From Lewinellaceae bacterium (GTDB lineage Bacteria > Bacteroidota > Bacteroidia > Chitinophagales > Saprospiraceae), in NCBI GenBank assembly GCA_020636325.1, contig JACJYC010000003.1:558001-622000 (forward strand): a stretch of DNA of 64,000 nt. Reading direction: 5' to 3'. Of the stretch, positions 46,401 through 53,528 are shown in pieces. A program made the translations under genes and the position numbers. The first letter of the stretch is position 1. Every line of letters starts with the position of its first letter. The notes beneath the pieces are model-generated. The model had not been told where the DNA came from and did not search any database. It saw only the letters and a program-made list of their open reading frames with translations.

Positions 46401-47533
46401 AGCGGATCGATCTGAATGCTGCCGTCGTTGGCGCCGGGGCAGGAGGTCGGTGTCGGTACGGCAATGGGTTCGATCCCGGAGCAACAAACCACCGATGCCA
46501 GAAAATTGAAGGTGAACCCCGAGTTGCAACCGGTTTGGGTCCAGGAGCCGGAATCGCCGTCCGACCAGATCTCTATGACCATGCTCAGGTCGTTTCCGGT
46601 GAAGTTGGGGCCGCCGGTGTCCATACAGTCAGAAACGGAAACCGTCCAGCAGAAGGTGATCGGAAAATCTCCTCCGCCGGGGTTCTGGCAGGGGTCCCCC
46701 CAGTTGTTGCCGGGGTTGCCGTCAAACGGCCCTCCCTGGCTTGAGTCAAAGGCGAACCCCGGTCCGAAGACCTGCCCTGTATTTGAGCTGACCCAGGAGT
46801 CGTACCAGTGCCAGTCGCCGGTAGCGGTACAGGGAGCCGGGGGTTGCGGGAGCAGGGAGGTGACATCCCAACCCGGGCCGAACTGAACGGTTACGGCGTG
46901 GAGCCATTCGATGGTCGAGGTGACGTCCCAGTCGTTGATGGTCATGCAGACCGTCACTTCCTGGCCGGATGAATAGGTGCCGTTAATGGGCGGAGGCGAA
47001 ACGGTCAGGGTTTGATCCAGCAAGCAGGGGTTGCAGTTGTTCCTGCTTCGTATAGTGAGGGTGAAGTTGCCCTGATCGCTGATATCTCCGCCGGAAACCA
47101 TTAAATAATAGGTTTCGCCCACCAGAATATTCTGCGTTAGGGTAAGTGTGCCGTTGGAGCCCCGGTCGCAGTCCTGCGGCGTGAGGAAGGAGCAATCCGT
47201 CCCCCTGAACAAGATCACGTTGGGGGTATGCAAGCCGTTGACGATGATATCAATGACGTTGGAAACACCCACAAAGGAGTACCAGACTTCCGCGGCAGGG
47301 CCGTCGTTCTGGTCGCCGTTGGTACATTGCAGCAGTGGATAAGGCGATATCGGCGTCGCGTTTGTGGTTGTTCCGTTGACAACCGTGTTTACGGGGGTTG
47401 TCGACGGGCATGGCGCGGGCGAATTCAGGTTGATGACCTGCGGGTTGGAACAATCGTCATTGGCAGGTTGAGAAAACGCAACAGTCCAGGCACAAAAGAG
47501 CAGTCCTAAGCAAAGTGTAAATTTTGCCTTCAT
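40424..47533 (-). CDS. Giant secreted adhesin-like protein with FN3/PKD repeats and type B (CHU_C) sorting tail
   Basis: 2369 residues. Signal peptide MKAKFTLCLGLLFCAWTVAF. Residues about 25-170 form a PPC-like domain (AEVWYSFVGVSN, ETYYLMVSGGD). Residues about 170-740 are mixed Ig-like modules. From about 748 to 1842 four composite units of roughly 250 residues, plus a part of a fifth, each hold an FN3 module (SVSFTWPAVTGATGYNVTV and kin), a cysteine-containing Ig-like segment and a PKD module (TVTENGCTS, WDFGGG). The last 100 residues (YIPSAFSPNNDGFNDIFYIQ to YKGDVNLLK) are the gliding-motility-associated C-terminal domain used by the type IX system. Probably a surface adhesin or matrix protein. 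No protease or glycosidase domain was recognised. Confidence 0.92.
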   Translation of the reverse strand: MKAKFTLCLGLLFCAWTVAFSQPANDDCSNPQVINLNSPAPCPSTTPVNTVVNGTTTNATPISPYPLLQCTNGDQNDGPAAEVWYSFVGVSNVIDIIVNGLHTPNVILFRGTDCSFLTPQDCDRGSNGTLTLTQNILVGETYYLMVSGGDISDQGNFTLTIRSRNNCNPCLLDQTLTVSPPPINGTYSSGQEVTVCMTINDWDVTSTIEWLHAVTVQFGPGWDVTSLLPQPPAPCTATGDWHWYDSWVSSNTGQVFGPGFAFDSSQGGPFDGNPGNNWGDPCQNPGGGDFPITFCWTVSVSDCMDTGGPNFTGNDLSMVIEIWSDGDSGSWTQTGCNSGFTFNFLASVVCCSGIEPIAVPTPTSCPGANDGSIQIDPLGGTYQYYVFYNNGSTPITTIPPTSNIVDLNNLATGSYSIVAVDIASGCNLSVNPQPVVITDGDPPQAFPDADTPCPGNPFTLTGSTDGFGSNIQYHWTGPGGFNQNGQVVHPTQAGTYTLVVTVDGCQSEPQTVNAQFVDFFIEAQASQTSVCVGASVEFAALGTGITSVQWINTNTGQVLGTSNPFDYTFTQTDLADSPITIQAVATDVNGCEATDDLVITVNPLSEITLDVQGTWCVGSTITVTASGAQSYFWEDGLSDNPRFFVIDQPGPFQSQIFGQDANGCQAEGLLDIYIDPSPTVSINASATTICKGESVTLTGVGANSYSWSTGANNTPSITITPMTTTIVSVLGTNLAGCSDDAEVTITVVDPITAPVVSCGAATPNSVSFTWPAVTGATGYNVTVNSGQTGTLTGTTYSVTGLAPGTPVSITVVAISPNPACPNPSTTITCNSVDCPMETIAITPVADICFEAGLPVIDLEATITGGMAGTDSWSGPGITNPATGIFNVDTAGVGNHQIIFTHAEGLCVYTDTTVIRIFDIPTAGLSIADAQICNNQSTTVTFTGTAGAGATYTWDFGGGIADPGTGPGPHQVSWTASGPKTVTVSVTENGCTSETASASIDITDALTPPAIACGNATTTSVEFTWGPVAGSTGFTVNVISGPTGTLNGNTYTVTGLTPGQSVEIQVVAETDDPCGSVSSNFTCSALPCPDFVFDITPVDPICLGASSPPVTLAATVTGGTGGGAMTWSGPGVTGNSFNPQTAGAGNHTLTVTYAEGPCTESEDIVVQVFAIPVAGFTFSQSPACINQPVTITFNGTVSDPNTATFTWNFNGGTANPNSGAGPIDVTWATAGQKTVTLTVTENGCTSAVFSQNITIQNPMPEPVVSCIPSPSSIEFSWADVPGATGYQVTVLSGPAGVQSGNTYTVTGLVPGDMVEIQVTALGNGPCGNSVGMGSCTAEDCPDITLAIDPVAPICLDASATAINLNGTVTGGDGTGAESWTGTGVSPQGVFTPSAAGPGSHIITFRYQQGNCPYNVSITIVVNEQPSSTFTADQSVCAGDPITVTYTGGADPGATYNWDFDGGTVVSGTGSGPYTISWPTGGVKNIELVVIENNCPSISSSVAVEVAEPIAAPVISCETTTTSINFTWPAVTGATGYTVEVLTGQTGTQNGTSYLITGLMPEETATIVVTAQTANICGPSMTEQTCSADPCPSITVTPQSPGALCADSDIQTLTANITGGAGGGTLTWAGTGVTDPSGTFDPAMVSGTTTVTATYVEGVCSYSADLDISVNPVPVASFTAAGPACAGQDVMVTFDGAAGAGAVYDWNFDGGTVASGTGQGPYAVSWPTAGAKTISLTVTENGCVSAAFTATVDIEAPLTTPQVFCLETSTSSITYGWHPVAGAQGYVVTVVDGPQGVLADTTYTIDNLTPNQEITIQVVATGSGACGNSSPGSATCIANNCLPLSLNLSPSVTLCEGSSTQLTFDFNTASAGPFEVTYSINGAQQAPITLSDNGVVPFNNVTDNISLVVISILDLSDANCTYPGNAAWDLTVNQSVDAGTAKEPVRFCQGEGQTVVLSDLLEGAQTGGVWTETSAVRSTGGAFNPAGGTFNPVNQLPATYTFLYHLDAGDPCPDDETTVTVIIEPTPKAVAGEDQLLTCDISLVSLGGNSSSGNGITYAWSSSDPDVVISDPTSPLIDVSQAGVYTLTVTNDLGCSSTDSVEVTSENASPVASLSISQISCFQANDGAITVDGVQGGTPPYQFSFNGGPFNAQTHFAFLGPAAYTVVVRDQNGCSSEVSINLTQPEELTVTLVTDLEAGQNTIENGDEITLRAVFDPNVVLDTIIWKPDSLALGNNPTSISVMPTETTQFSVTIVDENGCSDSDDETIFVRKVRPVYIPSAFSPNNDGFNDIFYIQARDNSVTRIKSFLIFNRWGENMMELYDFQPNDPGYGWDGKHRSRPMNPGVYVYFAEIEFTDGEVILYKGDVNLLK

Positions 47534-47892
47534 ATCGAATGGTTAATAAATTTCTAATTTGCGAGAGCAAATTTGAAGAGGAGAGCATTAATGGTTGGGG
47601 TAATAAAATGCTGAATGTAATGGTGGCAGGTGTGCATTTTCAAGAATAACCGTGCATTGTTGGTGAATTCCTCCCCTGAATGTCGCTCCCAATTTAATCC
47701 AAATTTTATTCGGAGTAGATGTTAATTTCCGGGGTTTTGCAAAAGACCGGGTTCTAATTTGACGGCGCAATTTACGACTAATTTGATATAAAAGAGGAGA
47801 ATATTTGGAAAAGTTGCCTGAACGTCATTATTGCAATACTTTTTTTGTTCGGCCGTTTTAATGATTGCGGCTTATATTTGCCCAAAAGACAT
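47534..47892. other. Divergent intergenic region
   Basis: About 360 AT-rich bases between the adhesin gene (minus) and an outer-membrane protein gene (plus). Just upstream of the adhesin start is a hairpin, AATTTGC-gaga-GCAAATT, at about 47558-47575. A plus-strand -7 element, TATATTTG, lies at 47873-47880. Nothing else identifiable. Confidence 0.55.
47873..47880 (+). promoter_or_regulatory. -7 element before the porin-like gene
   Basis: TATATTTG fits TAnnTTTG exactly. A good -33 element is not present at the standard distance (TTTG lies 25 bases away). The start codons at 47893 or 47899 would leave a very short leader. Confidence 0.4.
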
Positions 47893-48492
47893 ATGGAGAT
47901 GAATAAAAAAAGCCTTTTCGCCGCCCTCTGCCTGGTGGTTGCCTGTGCCTTAAACCCGATTTACGGACAGGGTGTTTCGACGACAAGCAAAAAGAACGCT
48001 GATGCCAATTTCGGGTACAGGCTCTGGTACGGCACGCATGTTACCTTGGGATTCAACGGAGGATACGGCGAGAGTCTGTTCACTTTCGGCCTTGCCCCGA
48101 TGGTCGGCTATAAGGTTTTGCCCTGGTTGTCGGCCGGCCCGAGGGCTTATTTCCTGTATTACAATTACCGGGTTGATTTCGGCGGCGGCCGCATCGAAAA
48201 GATCAACCCTACGGAATGGGGCGCGGGCGCCTTTTTGCGCATTCACCCTATTCAGACCTTTTTTGCGCAGGTGGAATACGATTATGAGAACGAGCCGCTG
48301 ATCTCTTACGACGGGCAGATGCTGGTGGCCGATCGCAGAACCAGGGGGGCCGGCTATGTCGGGCTGGGGTATTCCAGCAGAGGCGGCGGGCCTTGGGGTT
48401 TTGAAGTGCTGCTGATGTACAATTTCAACCAGCCGTCCAATACGATCGAATCCCCGCTGGATTACCGGGCCGGGGTAACCTATAATTTTTAA
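47893..48492 (+). CDS. Outer-membrane beta-barrel protein
   Basis: 199 residues from the ATG at 47893 (or 197 from 47899). Signal peptide KKSLFAALCLVVACALNPIYG. Alternating aromatic strands (HVTLGFNGGYGESLFTFGLA, AYFLYYNYRVDF, FFAQVEYDYENE, YVGLGYSSR) and a final GVTYNF, with terminal phenylalanine, suggest an eight-strand barrel in the outer membrane. No family function is known to me. The next gene, another exported protein, begins 19 bases after the stop codon. Confidence 0.75.
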   Translation: MEMNKKSLFAALCLVVACALNPIYGQGVSTTSKKNADANFGYRLWYGTHVTLGFNGGYGESLFTFGLAPMVGYKVLPWLSAGPRAYFLYYNYRVDFGGGRIEKINPTEWGAGAFLRIHPIQTFFAQVEYDYENEPLISYDGQMLVADRRTRGAGYVGLGYSSRGGGPWGFEVLLMYNFNQPSNTIESPLDYRAGVTYNF

Positions 48493-48511
48493 TTCAAGTA
48501 CAATTGTAAAA

Positions 48512-49105
48512 ATGAAGCGCTCCCTGCTGTTCAATATGTTTTTAGCCGCCTGGCTGTTGCTGCCGGGGCAGGCGGCCGCCCAGGATAAAACGGAAGCGGC
48601 CATCACCGCCAGGCTGGATCAGTTTATTGCCGCAACCGCCAATAAGGACTGGAACGGGGTACTGGACCTGACCTACCCGGCACTCTTCACCCTGGCCTCA
48701 AGGGAAGAAATGCTGGCCTTGTTCGACCAGATGGAGAACAGCGGCATGGATATCCAGTTCAAGGATATGAAAATCAATTCCATCTCGCCCGTATTCCCTT
48801 TCGATACGCTCCTTTTCACGCAGATCAGCTATTCCGCCGAAATGACCATCGGCTTTGAGGGAGAGCTTTACGGCGACGACGTGCTGCCGTTCCTGAAAAC
48901 GAGCTTTGAAACGACATTCGGAAAGGACAATGTCGCTTTCAACAAGGAAAACAAAACCTTCCGGATACTGGCGGAGAAATCCCTGTTCGGCGTTGCTGAA
49001 AAAGACGCCGGAAACTGGTATTTTATAGAAAATAATCCCGAACAGGATGTTTTGCTGCAGGAGATCATTCCGGCCGAAGTCCGGGGGCATTTCTCAAAAC
49101 AATGA
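48512..49105 (+). CDS. Exported protein of unknown function
   Basis: 197 residues. Signal peptide MKRSLLFNMFLAAWLLLPGQ with cleavage likely after AAA. The mature protein begins DKTEAAITARLDQFIAATAN and contains KDWNGVLDLTYPALFTLASR, which resembles an NTF2-like or scaffold-type fold seen in small periplasmic proteins, but no residue pattern proves this. Probably co-transcribed with the preceding barrel protein. Confidence 0.65.
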   Translation: MKRSLLFNMFLAAWLLLPGQAAAQDKTEAAITARLDQFIAATANKDWNGVLDLTYPALFTLASREEMLALFDQMENSGMDIQFKDMKINSISPVFPFDTLLFTQISYSAEMTIGFEGELYGDDVLPFLKTSFETTFGKDNVAFNKENKTFRILAEKSLFGVAEKDAGNWYFIENNPEQDVLLQEIIPAEVRGHFSKQ

Positions 49106-49128
49106 TTTTTCAAAAATCGGGAAAAAAA

Positions 49129-49159
49129 TTTGCAGGTTCAGCTTTTAAGTGTACCTTTG
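49129..49159 (+). promoter_or_regulatory. Consensus Bacteroidota promoter
   Basis: TTTG at 49129-49132, exactly 19 bases, then TACCTTTG at 49152-49159: a full match to TTTG-N19-TAnnTTTG. Initiation is expected near 49166. It drives the short terminated region that follows, and possibly the flavoprotein gene beyond. Confidence 0.8.
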
Positions 49160-49165
49160 CCTTGA

Positions 49166-49230
49166 ATTATGAACTACACTGATAGTTTGCCTGGCGTTCT
49201 ATCCTTAGATCTGGCGCCAGGTTTTTTTTT
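49166..49230 (+). ncRNA. Candidate small RNA or attenuated leader
   Basis: From the predicted start near 49166 to the terminator T-run at 49230 gives a transcript of about 65 bases. It contains an ATG at 49168 opening a 33-codon frame (MNYTDSLPGVLSLDLAPG...) that passes through the hairpin and overlaps the next gene's start, so a leader-peptide attenuation arrangement is possible. The alternative is a free small RNA. No known RNA family is recognised. Confidence 0.5.
49190..49230 (+). terminator. Intrinsic terminator before the flavoprotein gene
   Basis: CCTGGCG at 49190-49196 pairs with CGCCAGG at 49215-49221 and is followed by T9. It stands 30 bases before the ATG of the flavoprotein gene, so it ends a short transcript or acts as an attenuator. 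Confidence 0.82.
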
Positions 49231-49259
49231 ATCTCCCCGCCTCACCAAGACCAATCTTC

Positions 49260-50519
49260 ATGCTTCATAGCGATATCTGCATAGTCGGCGCGGGCCCGGG
49301 CGGCGCAGCGTGCGCGCTGAAGTTGAGCTATGCCGGCATTCCCTGCATACTGTTGGATAAAGCCGAATTTCCGCGGGACAAGATCTGCGGAGACGCCGTC
49401 AGCGGGAAGGTGACCACCTTGCTGAACCGGCTGGATCCTGAAATTCTCAAACGGTTCAACACAGCGGCGCCCAGCGTCGGGGTATGGGGCATCCGGTTCC
49501 TTGCCCCCAACGGAAGGGTCATTGATGTGCCTTTCAACACGGCAACCGGCGATTCGGACGGCGCTCCTCCCGGGTATGTTTGCCGCAGGCTGGATTTCGA
49601 CCGGTTTCTGACCGATGAGATCGCCAGGCGGCCCAATATTGATTTCTGGCCGTCCTCGGAAGCCACGGCTTATAACCGTACAGACGACGGTTGGGAGGTG
49701 GTGGTCAATCAGGGAGAACGCCGCATCAGCTGCCGGTTGCTGATCATTGCCGACGGCGCCCATTCGTCCTTCAGCCGCAAAACCGCCGGGCTGGAAAAGG
49801 ATCCCAGGCACCATGCCGCGGCACTCCGGGCTTATTATAAAGGCGTTACAGGTTTCAGCAACGACCAATTCATCGAGCTCCACTTCATCCGGGAAATCAC
49901 GCCCGGGTATTTCTGGATCTTTCCCCTCCCGGACGGCCATGCCAATGTCGGGATCGGCATGCGCAGCGATATCCTCAAGCAGAAAAAAATAAACCTGAAC
50001 CGGGTATTGGACGACCTGATCGCCCATCATCCGCTGATCCGGGACCGGTTTGCCGCCGCCGAAAGGACCGGTCCGGTCACCGGCTACGGATTGCCGCTGG
50101 GGTCAAAAGAACGCTCCATTTCCGGCGACGGCTTCATGCTCGTCGGCGATGCCGGCCACCTGATCGACCCGCTGACGGGGGAGGGCATCGGCAATGCATT
50201 CTACAGCGGGTTCATAGCTGCGGACCAGGCGGTCAACTGCCTGCAGGCCAATGATTTCAGTGCGGAGGCCATGAAAGCCTACGACGTCAGGGTTGCCAGG
50301 GTGCTGGGCTCGGAAATGAAGTTGAGCCGGAAATTACAGGAGGTTATGCGGTATCCGGCTATTGTAAACCTGATGGGATACGTGATTTCCGGCAACCGTA
50401 AAATGCTGAAATCCCTTTCCGACATGTACACCGATTTCAACCTGCGGGAGCGGCTGCTGACGCCTTTTTTCTGGTTCAAAATGCTGTTTGCCCGAAAAAA
50501 CGGCCCCAAATCTCCCTAA
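49260..50519 (+). CDS. FAD-dependent oxidoreductase, geranylgeranyl reductase family
   Basis: 419 residues. The N-terminal dinucleotide-binding motif is CIVGAGPGGAACALKLSYAG, then DKICGDAVSGK with the conserved cysteine region of the family. RRLDFDRFLTDEIAR and the second FAD motif GFMLVGDAGHLIDPLTGEGI complete the signature. Members saturate isoprenoid chains or reduce other polycyclic substrates. The true substrate is not evident; a menaquinone or lipid side chain is one option. The C terminus (LLTPFFWFKMLFARKNG) may sit at the membrane. A short terminated transcript precedes it. Confidence 0.85.
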   Translation: MLHSDICIVGAGPGGAACALKLSYAGIPCILLDKAEFPRDKICGDAVSGKVTTLLNRLDPEILKRFNTAAPSVGVWGIRFLAPNGRVIDVPFNTATGDSDGAPPGYVCRRLDFDRFLTDEIARRPNIDFWPSSEATAYNRTDDGWEVVVNQGERRISCRLLIIADGAHSSFSRKTAGLEKDPRHHAAALRAYYKGVTGFSNDQFIELHFIREITPGYFWIFPLPDGHANVGIGMRSDILKQKKINLNRVLDDLIAHHPLIRDRFAAAERTGPVTGYGLPLGSKERSISGDGFMLVGDAGHLIDPLTGEGIGNAFYSGFIAADQAVNCLQANDFSAEAMKAYDVRVARVLGSEMKLSRKLQEVMRYPAIVNLMGYVISGNRKMLKSLSDMYTDFNLRERLLTPFFWFKMLFARKNGPKSP

Positions 50520-50697
50520 AAGACAGGTTTCTTATAGATTTAAATATTTTTTAACTCTTCTTCTTGAAACATTTACAATAAAATCCGAGTTTAAACATTA
50601 TATATTCAGATTCGCACGCATGTATGCGTTTTACTGCCGGATCCGCATAAAAAGAAAAGTTGGCTTTAGTTTCATAAACTAGTGAGTGTAAAGTTGG

Positions 50698-50725
50698 AGC
50701 CCCGTGTTTGCCACGGGGCTTTTTG
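50698..50725 (+). terminator. Intrinsic terminator
   Basis: AGCCCCGTG pairs with CACGGGGCT around TTTGC and is followed by a T-run (TTTTTGTTT). Confidence 0.88.
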
Positions 50726-50818
50726 TTTCCATCCCTCTCAGTGCAGTTTATTCCTCACCGGCACAACTCCGGCCATGCAAAAATGAAATTTATCGGATCA
50801 AATGGCAGAAGAATTTAC

Positions 50819-50826
50819 TATCTTTG
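50819..50826 (+). promoter_or_regulatory. -7 element of the hemC promoter
   Basis: TATCTTTG matches TAnnTTTG and lies 30 bases before the hemC ATG. The -33 region is not well conserved. Confidence 0.5.
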
Positions 50827-50856
50827 CCCCGCCCGAAAAAAATACAATATTTTTGA

Positions 50857-51756
50857 ATGACTTTGAGGATCGGTACACGGGGCAGTGAATTGGCCCTTTG
50901 GCAGGCCAATCACACCCGACAGGCCCTAAGCGAAAAAGGAATTGACACTGAATTGGTCATTATATCGACAAAAGGTGACCGGATACAAGATCTTAGCTTT
51001 GATAAAATTGAAGGAAAAGGTTTCTTTACAAAAGAAATAGAAGAAGCATTACTCCTCGACGAAATAGACCTTGCCGTTCATTCGATGAAAGACCTTCCCA
51101 CCGCTAACCCGGAAGGATTGGTGATCGGCGCGGTTTCTTATCGCGAAAACCCCGCAGATTGGTTGCTATGCCGCCAGGACGCCACAGTCGACGGCAAACT
51201 TTTTCAACTAAAAGAAGGTGCGATCGTCGGAACCTCTTCCGCCAGAAGAAAAGCGCAAATGCTGTTTTTCAGGCCGGATATCCGGTTTTCCGATATCAGG
51301 GGCAATGTCCCCACCCGTATCCGGAAACTGCGCGAAGGCCAGGTCGATGCCGTTCTTCTGGCCGCAGCCGGGCTTGAAAGACTGAAACCCGACCTGAACG
51401 GCATTCAGGTCATTCGGCTCAACCCCCGGGAATTTGTGCCGGCGCCCGGGCAGGGAGTCCTTGCCTGGCAAGTCAAAGCCGAGGCCCTGGAAGTTAGAAA
51501 CGCGCTGAAACAAATCCACCATCCGGAAGTTTCAGCAGTGACCAATATAGAACGAAAAGTCCTCAAATTAATGGAAGGCGGATGCCAGATGCCGTTGGGC
51601 GTATATTGCGAAAAAGACCCGGCAGGCAATTTTCACGTATGGGCCGCCAAAGCAGATACCTGGGACGCCCCGGTCGCCAGAATCCAACTATCAGCCAGTA
51701 CCAGTTATCAACTTGCCGAAAAGGTAGCAGAAGGCCTGAGCAGTTCAGGCCGGTAA
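50857..51756 (+). CDS. hemC: Hydroxymethylbilane synthase (porphobilinogen deaminase)
   Basis: 299 residues. It joins four porphobilinogen units into hydroxymethylbilane in haem synthesis. The N-terminal RIGTRGSELALWQANHTRQA, the active-site DLAVHSMKDLPT and the arginine-rich VGTSSARRKAQML are diagnostic. C243 in LMEGGCQMPLG carries the dipyrromethane cofactor. It is the first gene of a plus-strand cluster that also contains hemD, with an NYN/cold-shock gene between them. Confidence 0.96.
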   Translation: MTLRIGTRGSELALWQANHTRQALSEKGIDTELVIISTKGDRIQDLSFDKIEGKGFFTKEIEEALLLDEIDLAVHSMKDLPTANPEGLVIGAVSYRENPADWLLCRQDATVDGKLFQLKEGAIVGTSSARRKAQMLFFRPDIRFSDIRGNVPTRIRKLREGQVDAVLLAAAGLERLKPDLNGIQVIRLNPREFVPAPGQGVLAWQVKAEALEVRNALKQIHHPEVSAVTNIERKVLKLMEGGCQMPLGVYCEKDPAGNFHVWAAKADTWDAPVARIQLSASTSYQLAEKVAEGLSSSGR

Positions 51757-51842
51757 ATTAATTTGACAAACCGCTTATACCCCCACCTTAAACCCTCATT
51801 TACGCGCAATTAAGATATGTTAATTTAAATTAATAAGATAAG

Positions 51843-52772
51843 ATGCGAGAAAAGATGACCAGAATCGGGGTTTTTTACGATGGCAATTACTTTCTGCACG
51901 TAAGCAACTATTACAATTACGATCACCAGCGAAGAAGACGGCTCAGCATTTCCGGTTTGCATGAATTCATCCGCCACCAGGTCGCTCAGGAGGAAAATGT
52001 CGACGTCCGGTTGGCCCAGATCGTTTCGGCCCATTATTTCAGGGGCCGGCTGAACGCTTTTGAAGCCAAACAACGCGGGGATACCCTGTATTGGGACCGG
52101 GTTTTCGACGATATCCTGATGTCTGCCGGGGTGATGACCCACTTTTTGCCCCTGCGCTCTACCTTCGGCCGCCGCGAAGAAAAAGGCGTCGACGTATACC
52201 TGGCCCTGGAAGCTTATGACCAGGGGGTACACGACAAATTTGACGTACTGGTCCTGATCAGCTCCGACGGAGATTACGTTCCGCTGATCCGCAAACTGAA
52301 CGGCGCCGGCGTCCGGGTCATGGTCCTGAGCTGGGATTTCGAATATGAGAACGAGATCGGCAAGCGCATGATCACCCGCACTTCCCAGGAATTGCTGGAG
52401 GAAGTGACCTATCCGATCGCCATGCACGAACTGATCGACAACCGGCTCAAACGCAATGACCCGCTGGTCAATAATATCTTTGTCCAGACTGAAGGCAAGA
52501 AAGCCTACCAGGTGGAGCCGGCTACCAACGGCCACGAGGCTTTTGAGGAATTCGAGGAAGGTGAGATCCTGGTAGGGGAGATCTTCAGTCTGAAAAACGG
52601 CTACGGCTTTATCAAATATCCGCCCAACAACCTGTTCTTCCACCATACCAGCGTGATCGACGGCGATTTCACCGAACTTCGCGAAGGCGATGAGGTCGAA
52701 TTCACCATCGGCCGCAACGACGACGGCGAACCGATCGCCGAAAGCATCCGGTTGCTCTGGGAAGAGGAATGA
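51843..52772 (+). CDS. NYN-domain (PIN-like nuclease fold) protein with C-terminal cold-shock domain
   Basis: 309 residues. Residues about 5-180 match the NYN/LabA-type PIN fold: IGVFYDGNYFL at the start, KGVDVYLALEAYDQGVHDKF, VLVLISSDGDYVPLIRKLN and GVRVMVLSW carry the acidic residues that bind metal in such nucleases. From about 240 a cold-shock domain begins GEIFSLKNGYGFIKYP (RNP1-like GYGFI) and LFFHHTSV (RNP2-like), ending REGDEVEFTIGRNDDG. The combination predicts RNA binding and perhaps cleavage. It lies between hemC (86 bp) and hemD (21 bp), so it is likely transcribed with haem genes. Confidence 0.85.
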   Translation: MREKMTRIGVFYDGNYFLHVSNYYNYDHQRRRRLSISGLHEFIRHQVAQEENVDVRLAQIVSAHYFRGRLNAFEAKQRGDTLYWDRVFDDILMSAGVMTHFLPLRSTFGRREEKGVDVYLALEAYDQGVHDKFDVLVLISSDGDYVPLIRKLNGAGVRVMVLSWDFEYENEIGKRMITRTSQELLEEVTYPIAMHELIDNRLKRNDPLVNNIFVQTEGKKAYQVEPATNGHEAFEEFEEGEILVGEIFSLKNGYGFIKYPPNNLFFHHTSVIDGDFTELREGDEVEFTIGRNDDGEPIAESIRLLWEEE

Positions 52773-52793
52773 CCGGACGGAACGCAGGCGGAC

Positions 52794-53483
52794 ATGAAGA
52801 TTTTCATCACGCGCGAATTGGCATCCGGCTCGCTGTTCAGCCGGGTGCTGGAGGCCCAGGGTTGTCGGGTCGAAGGATGCTCATTGCTGACCTTCTCTCC
52901 GGAGCCCTTCCTGGAAATTCCCGAATCGGACTGGATCTTTTTTTACAGCAAACAAGGAGCGCGTTTTTTCTACGAAGGCCTTCGCGCAGCAGGGCTTCCT
53001 GAACCGCAGGCCAAAATTGCAGCCCTGGGGCCGGGTACGGACCGGTACCTCTCAACGCTGGGGATCCAAACTGCATTTGCCGGATCAGGAAAGCCGCAGG
53101 AGGTTGCTCAATCCTTTCTCCGGATCGCCCGCGGCTCAAGGGTTTTGTTTCCCAGGGCCGCCACCTCCGTTCAGTCCGTCCGCCATCAGATGGATGACCG
53201 GATTACCGCCCTTGATCTCATCGTCTACAAAAACGAAATTGCCCCGGATGCGGAGCCGCCGGATGCGGACCTGTATGTGTTTACCAGCCCGTTGAACGCT
53301 GAGGCTTTTTTTCAAAAGGTCCCTGATCCGTTGCAAAAGCTCGAAAACCGGCAAGTCGTGGCCATCGGTGCGTCGACAGCGGGAAGGCTATCAGCGCTGG
53401 GTTTCCGGAAAGCTCATTTACCTGCATCACCCGTCGAAGCGGACCTGGCGGCCTGCGTTCTTTCGCTCAAAGGCAGCCGGTAA
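52794..53483 (+). CDS. hemD: Uroporphyrinogen-III synthase
   Basis: 229 residues, a usual HemD length. This family is poorly conserved; the recognition rests on the two-lobed pattern, with IFITRELASGSLFSRVLEAQ at the start, WIFFYSKQGARFFYEGLR, AALGPGTDRYLSTLG, FPRAATSVQSVRHQMDDR, LYVFTSPLNAEAFFQ and VVAIGASTAGRLSALGF, and on the nearby hemC. It closes hydroxymethylbilane to uroporphyrinogen III. Confidence 0.88.
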   Translation: MKIFITRELASGSLFSRVLEAQGCRVEGCSLLTFSPEPFLEIPESDWIFFYSKQGARFFYEGLRAAGLPEPQAKIAALGPGTDRYLSTLGIQTAFAGSGKPQEVAQSFLRIARGSRVLFPRAATSVQSVRHQMDDRITALDLIVYKNEIAPDAEPPDADLYVFTSPLNAEAFFQKVPDPLQKLENRQVVAIGASTAGRLSALGFRKAHLPASPVEADLAACVLSLKGSR

Positions 53484-53528
53484 ATATGTCACTTTTCCTT
53501 ATTTCGGCGTTCTTTCAAAAAATCGCAG

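Larger units (their letters stand above)
50520..50856. other. AT-rich intergenic region with terminator and hemC promoter element
   Basis: 337 bases. A very AT-rich first half is followed by a small ACGCA-TGTA-TGCGT hairpin near 50617-50633, the terminator at 50698-50725, and a -7 element TATCTTTG at 50819-50826 upstream of hemC. The terminator is 180 bases beyond the flavoprotein stop, leaving room for a separate short transcript. Confidence 0.55.
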
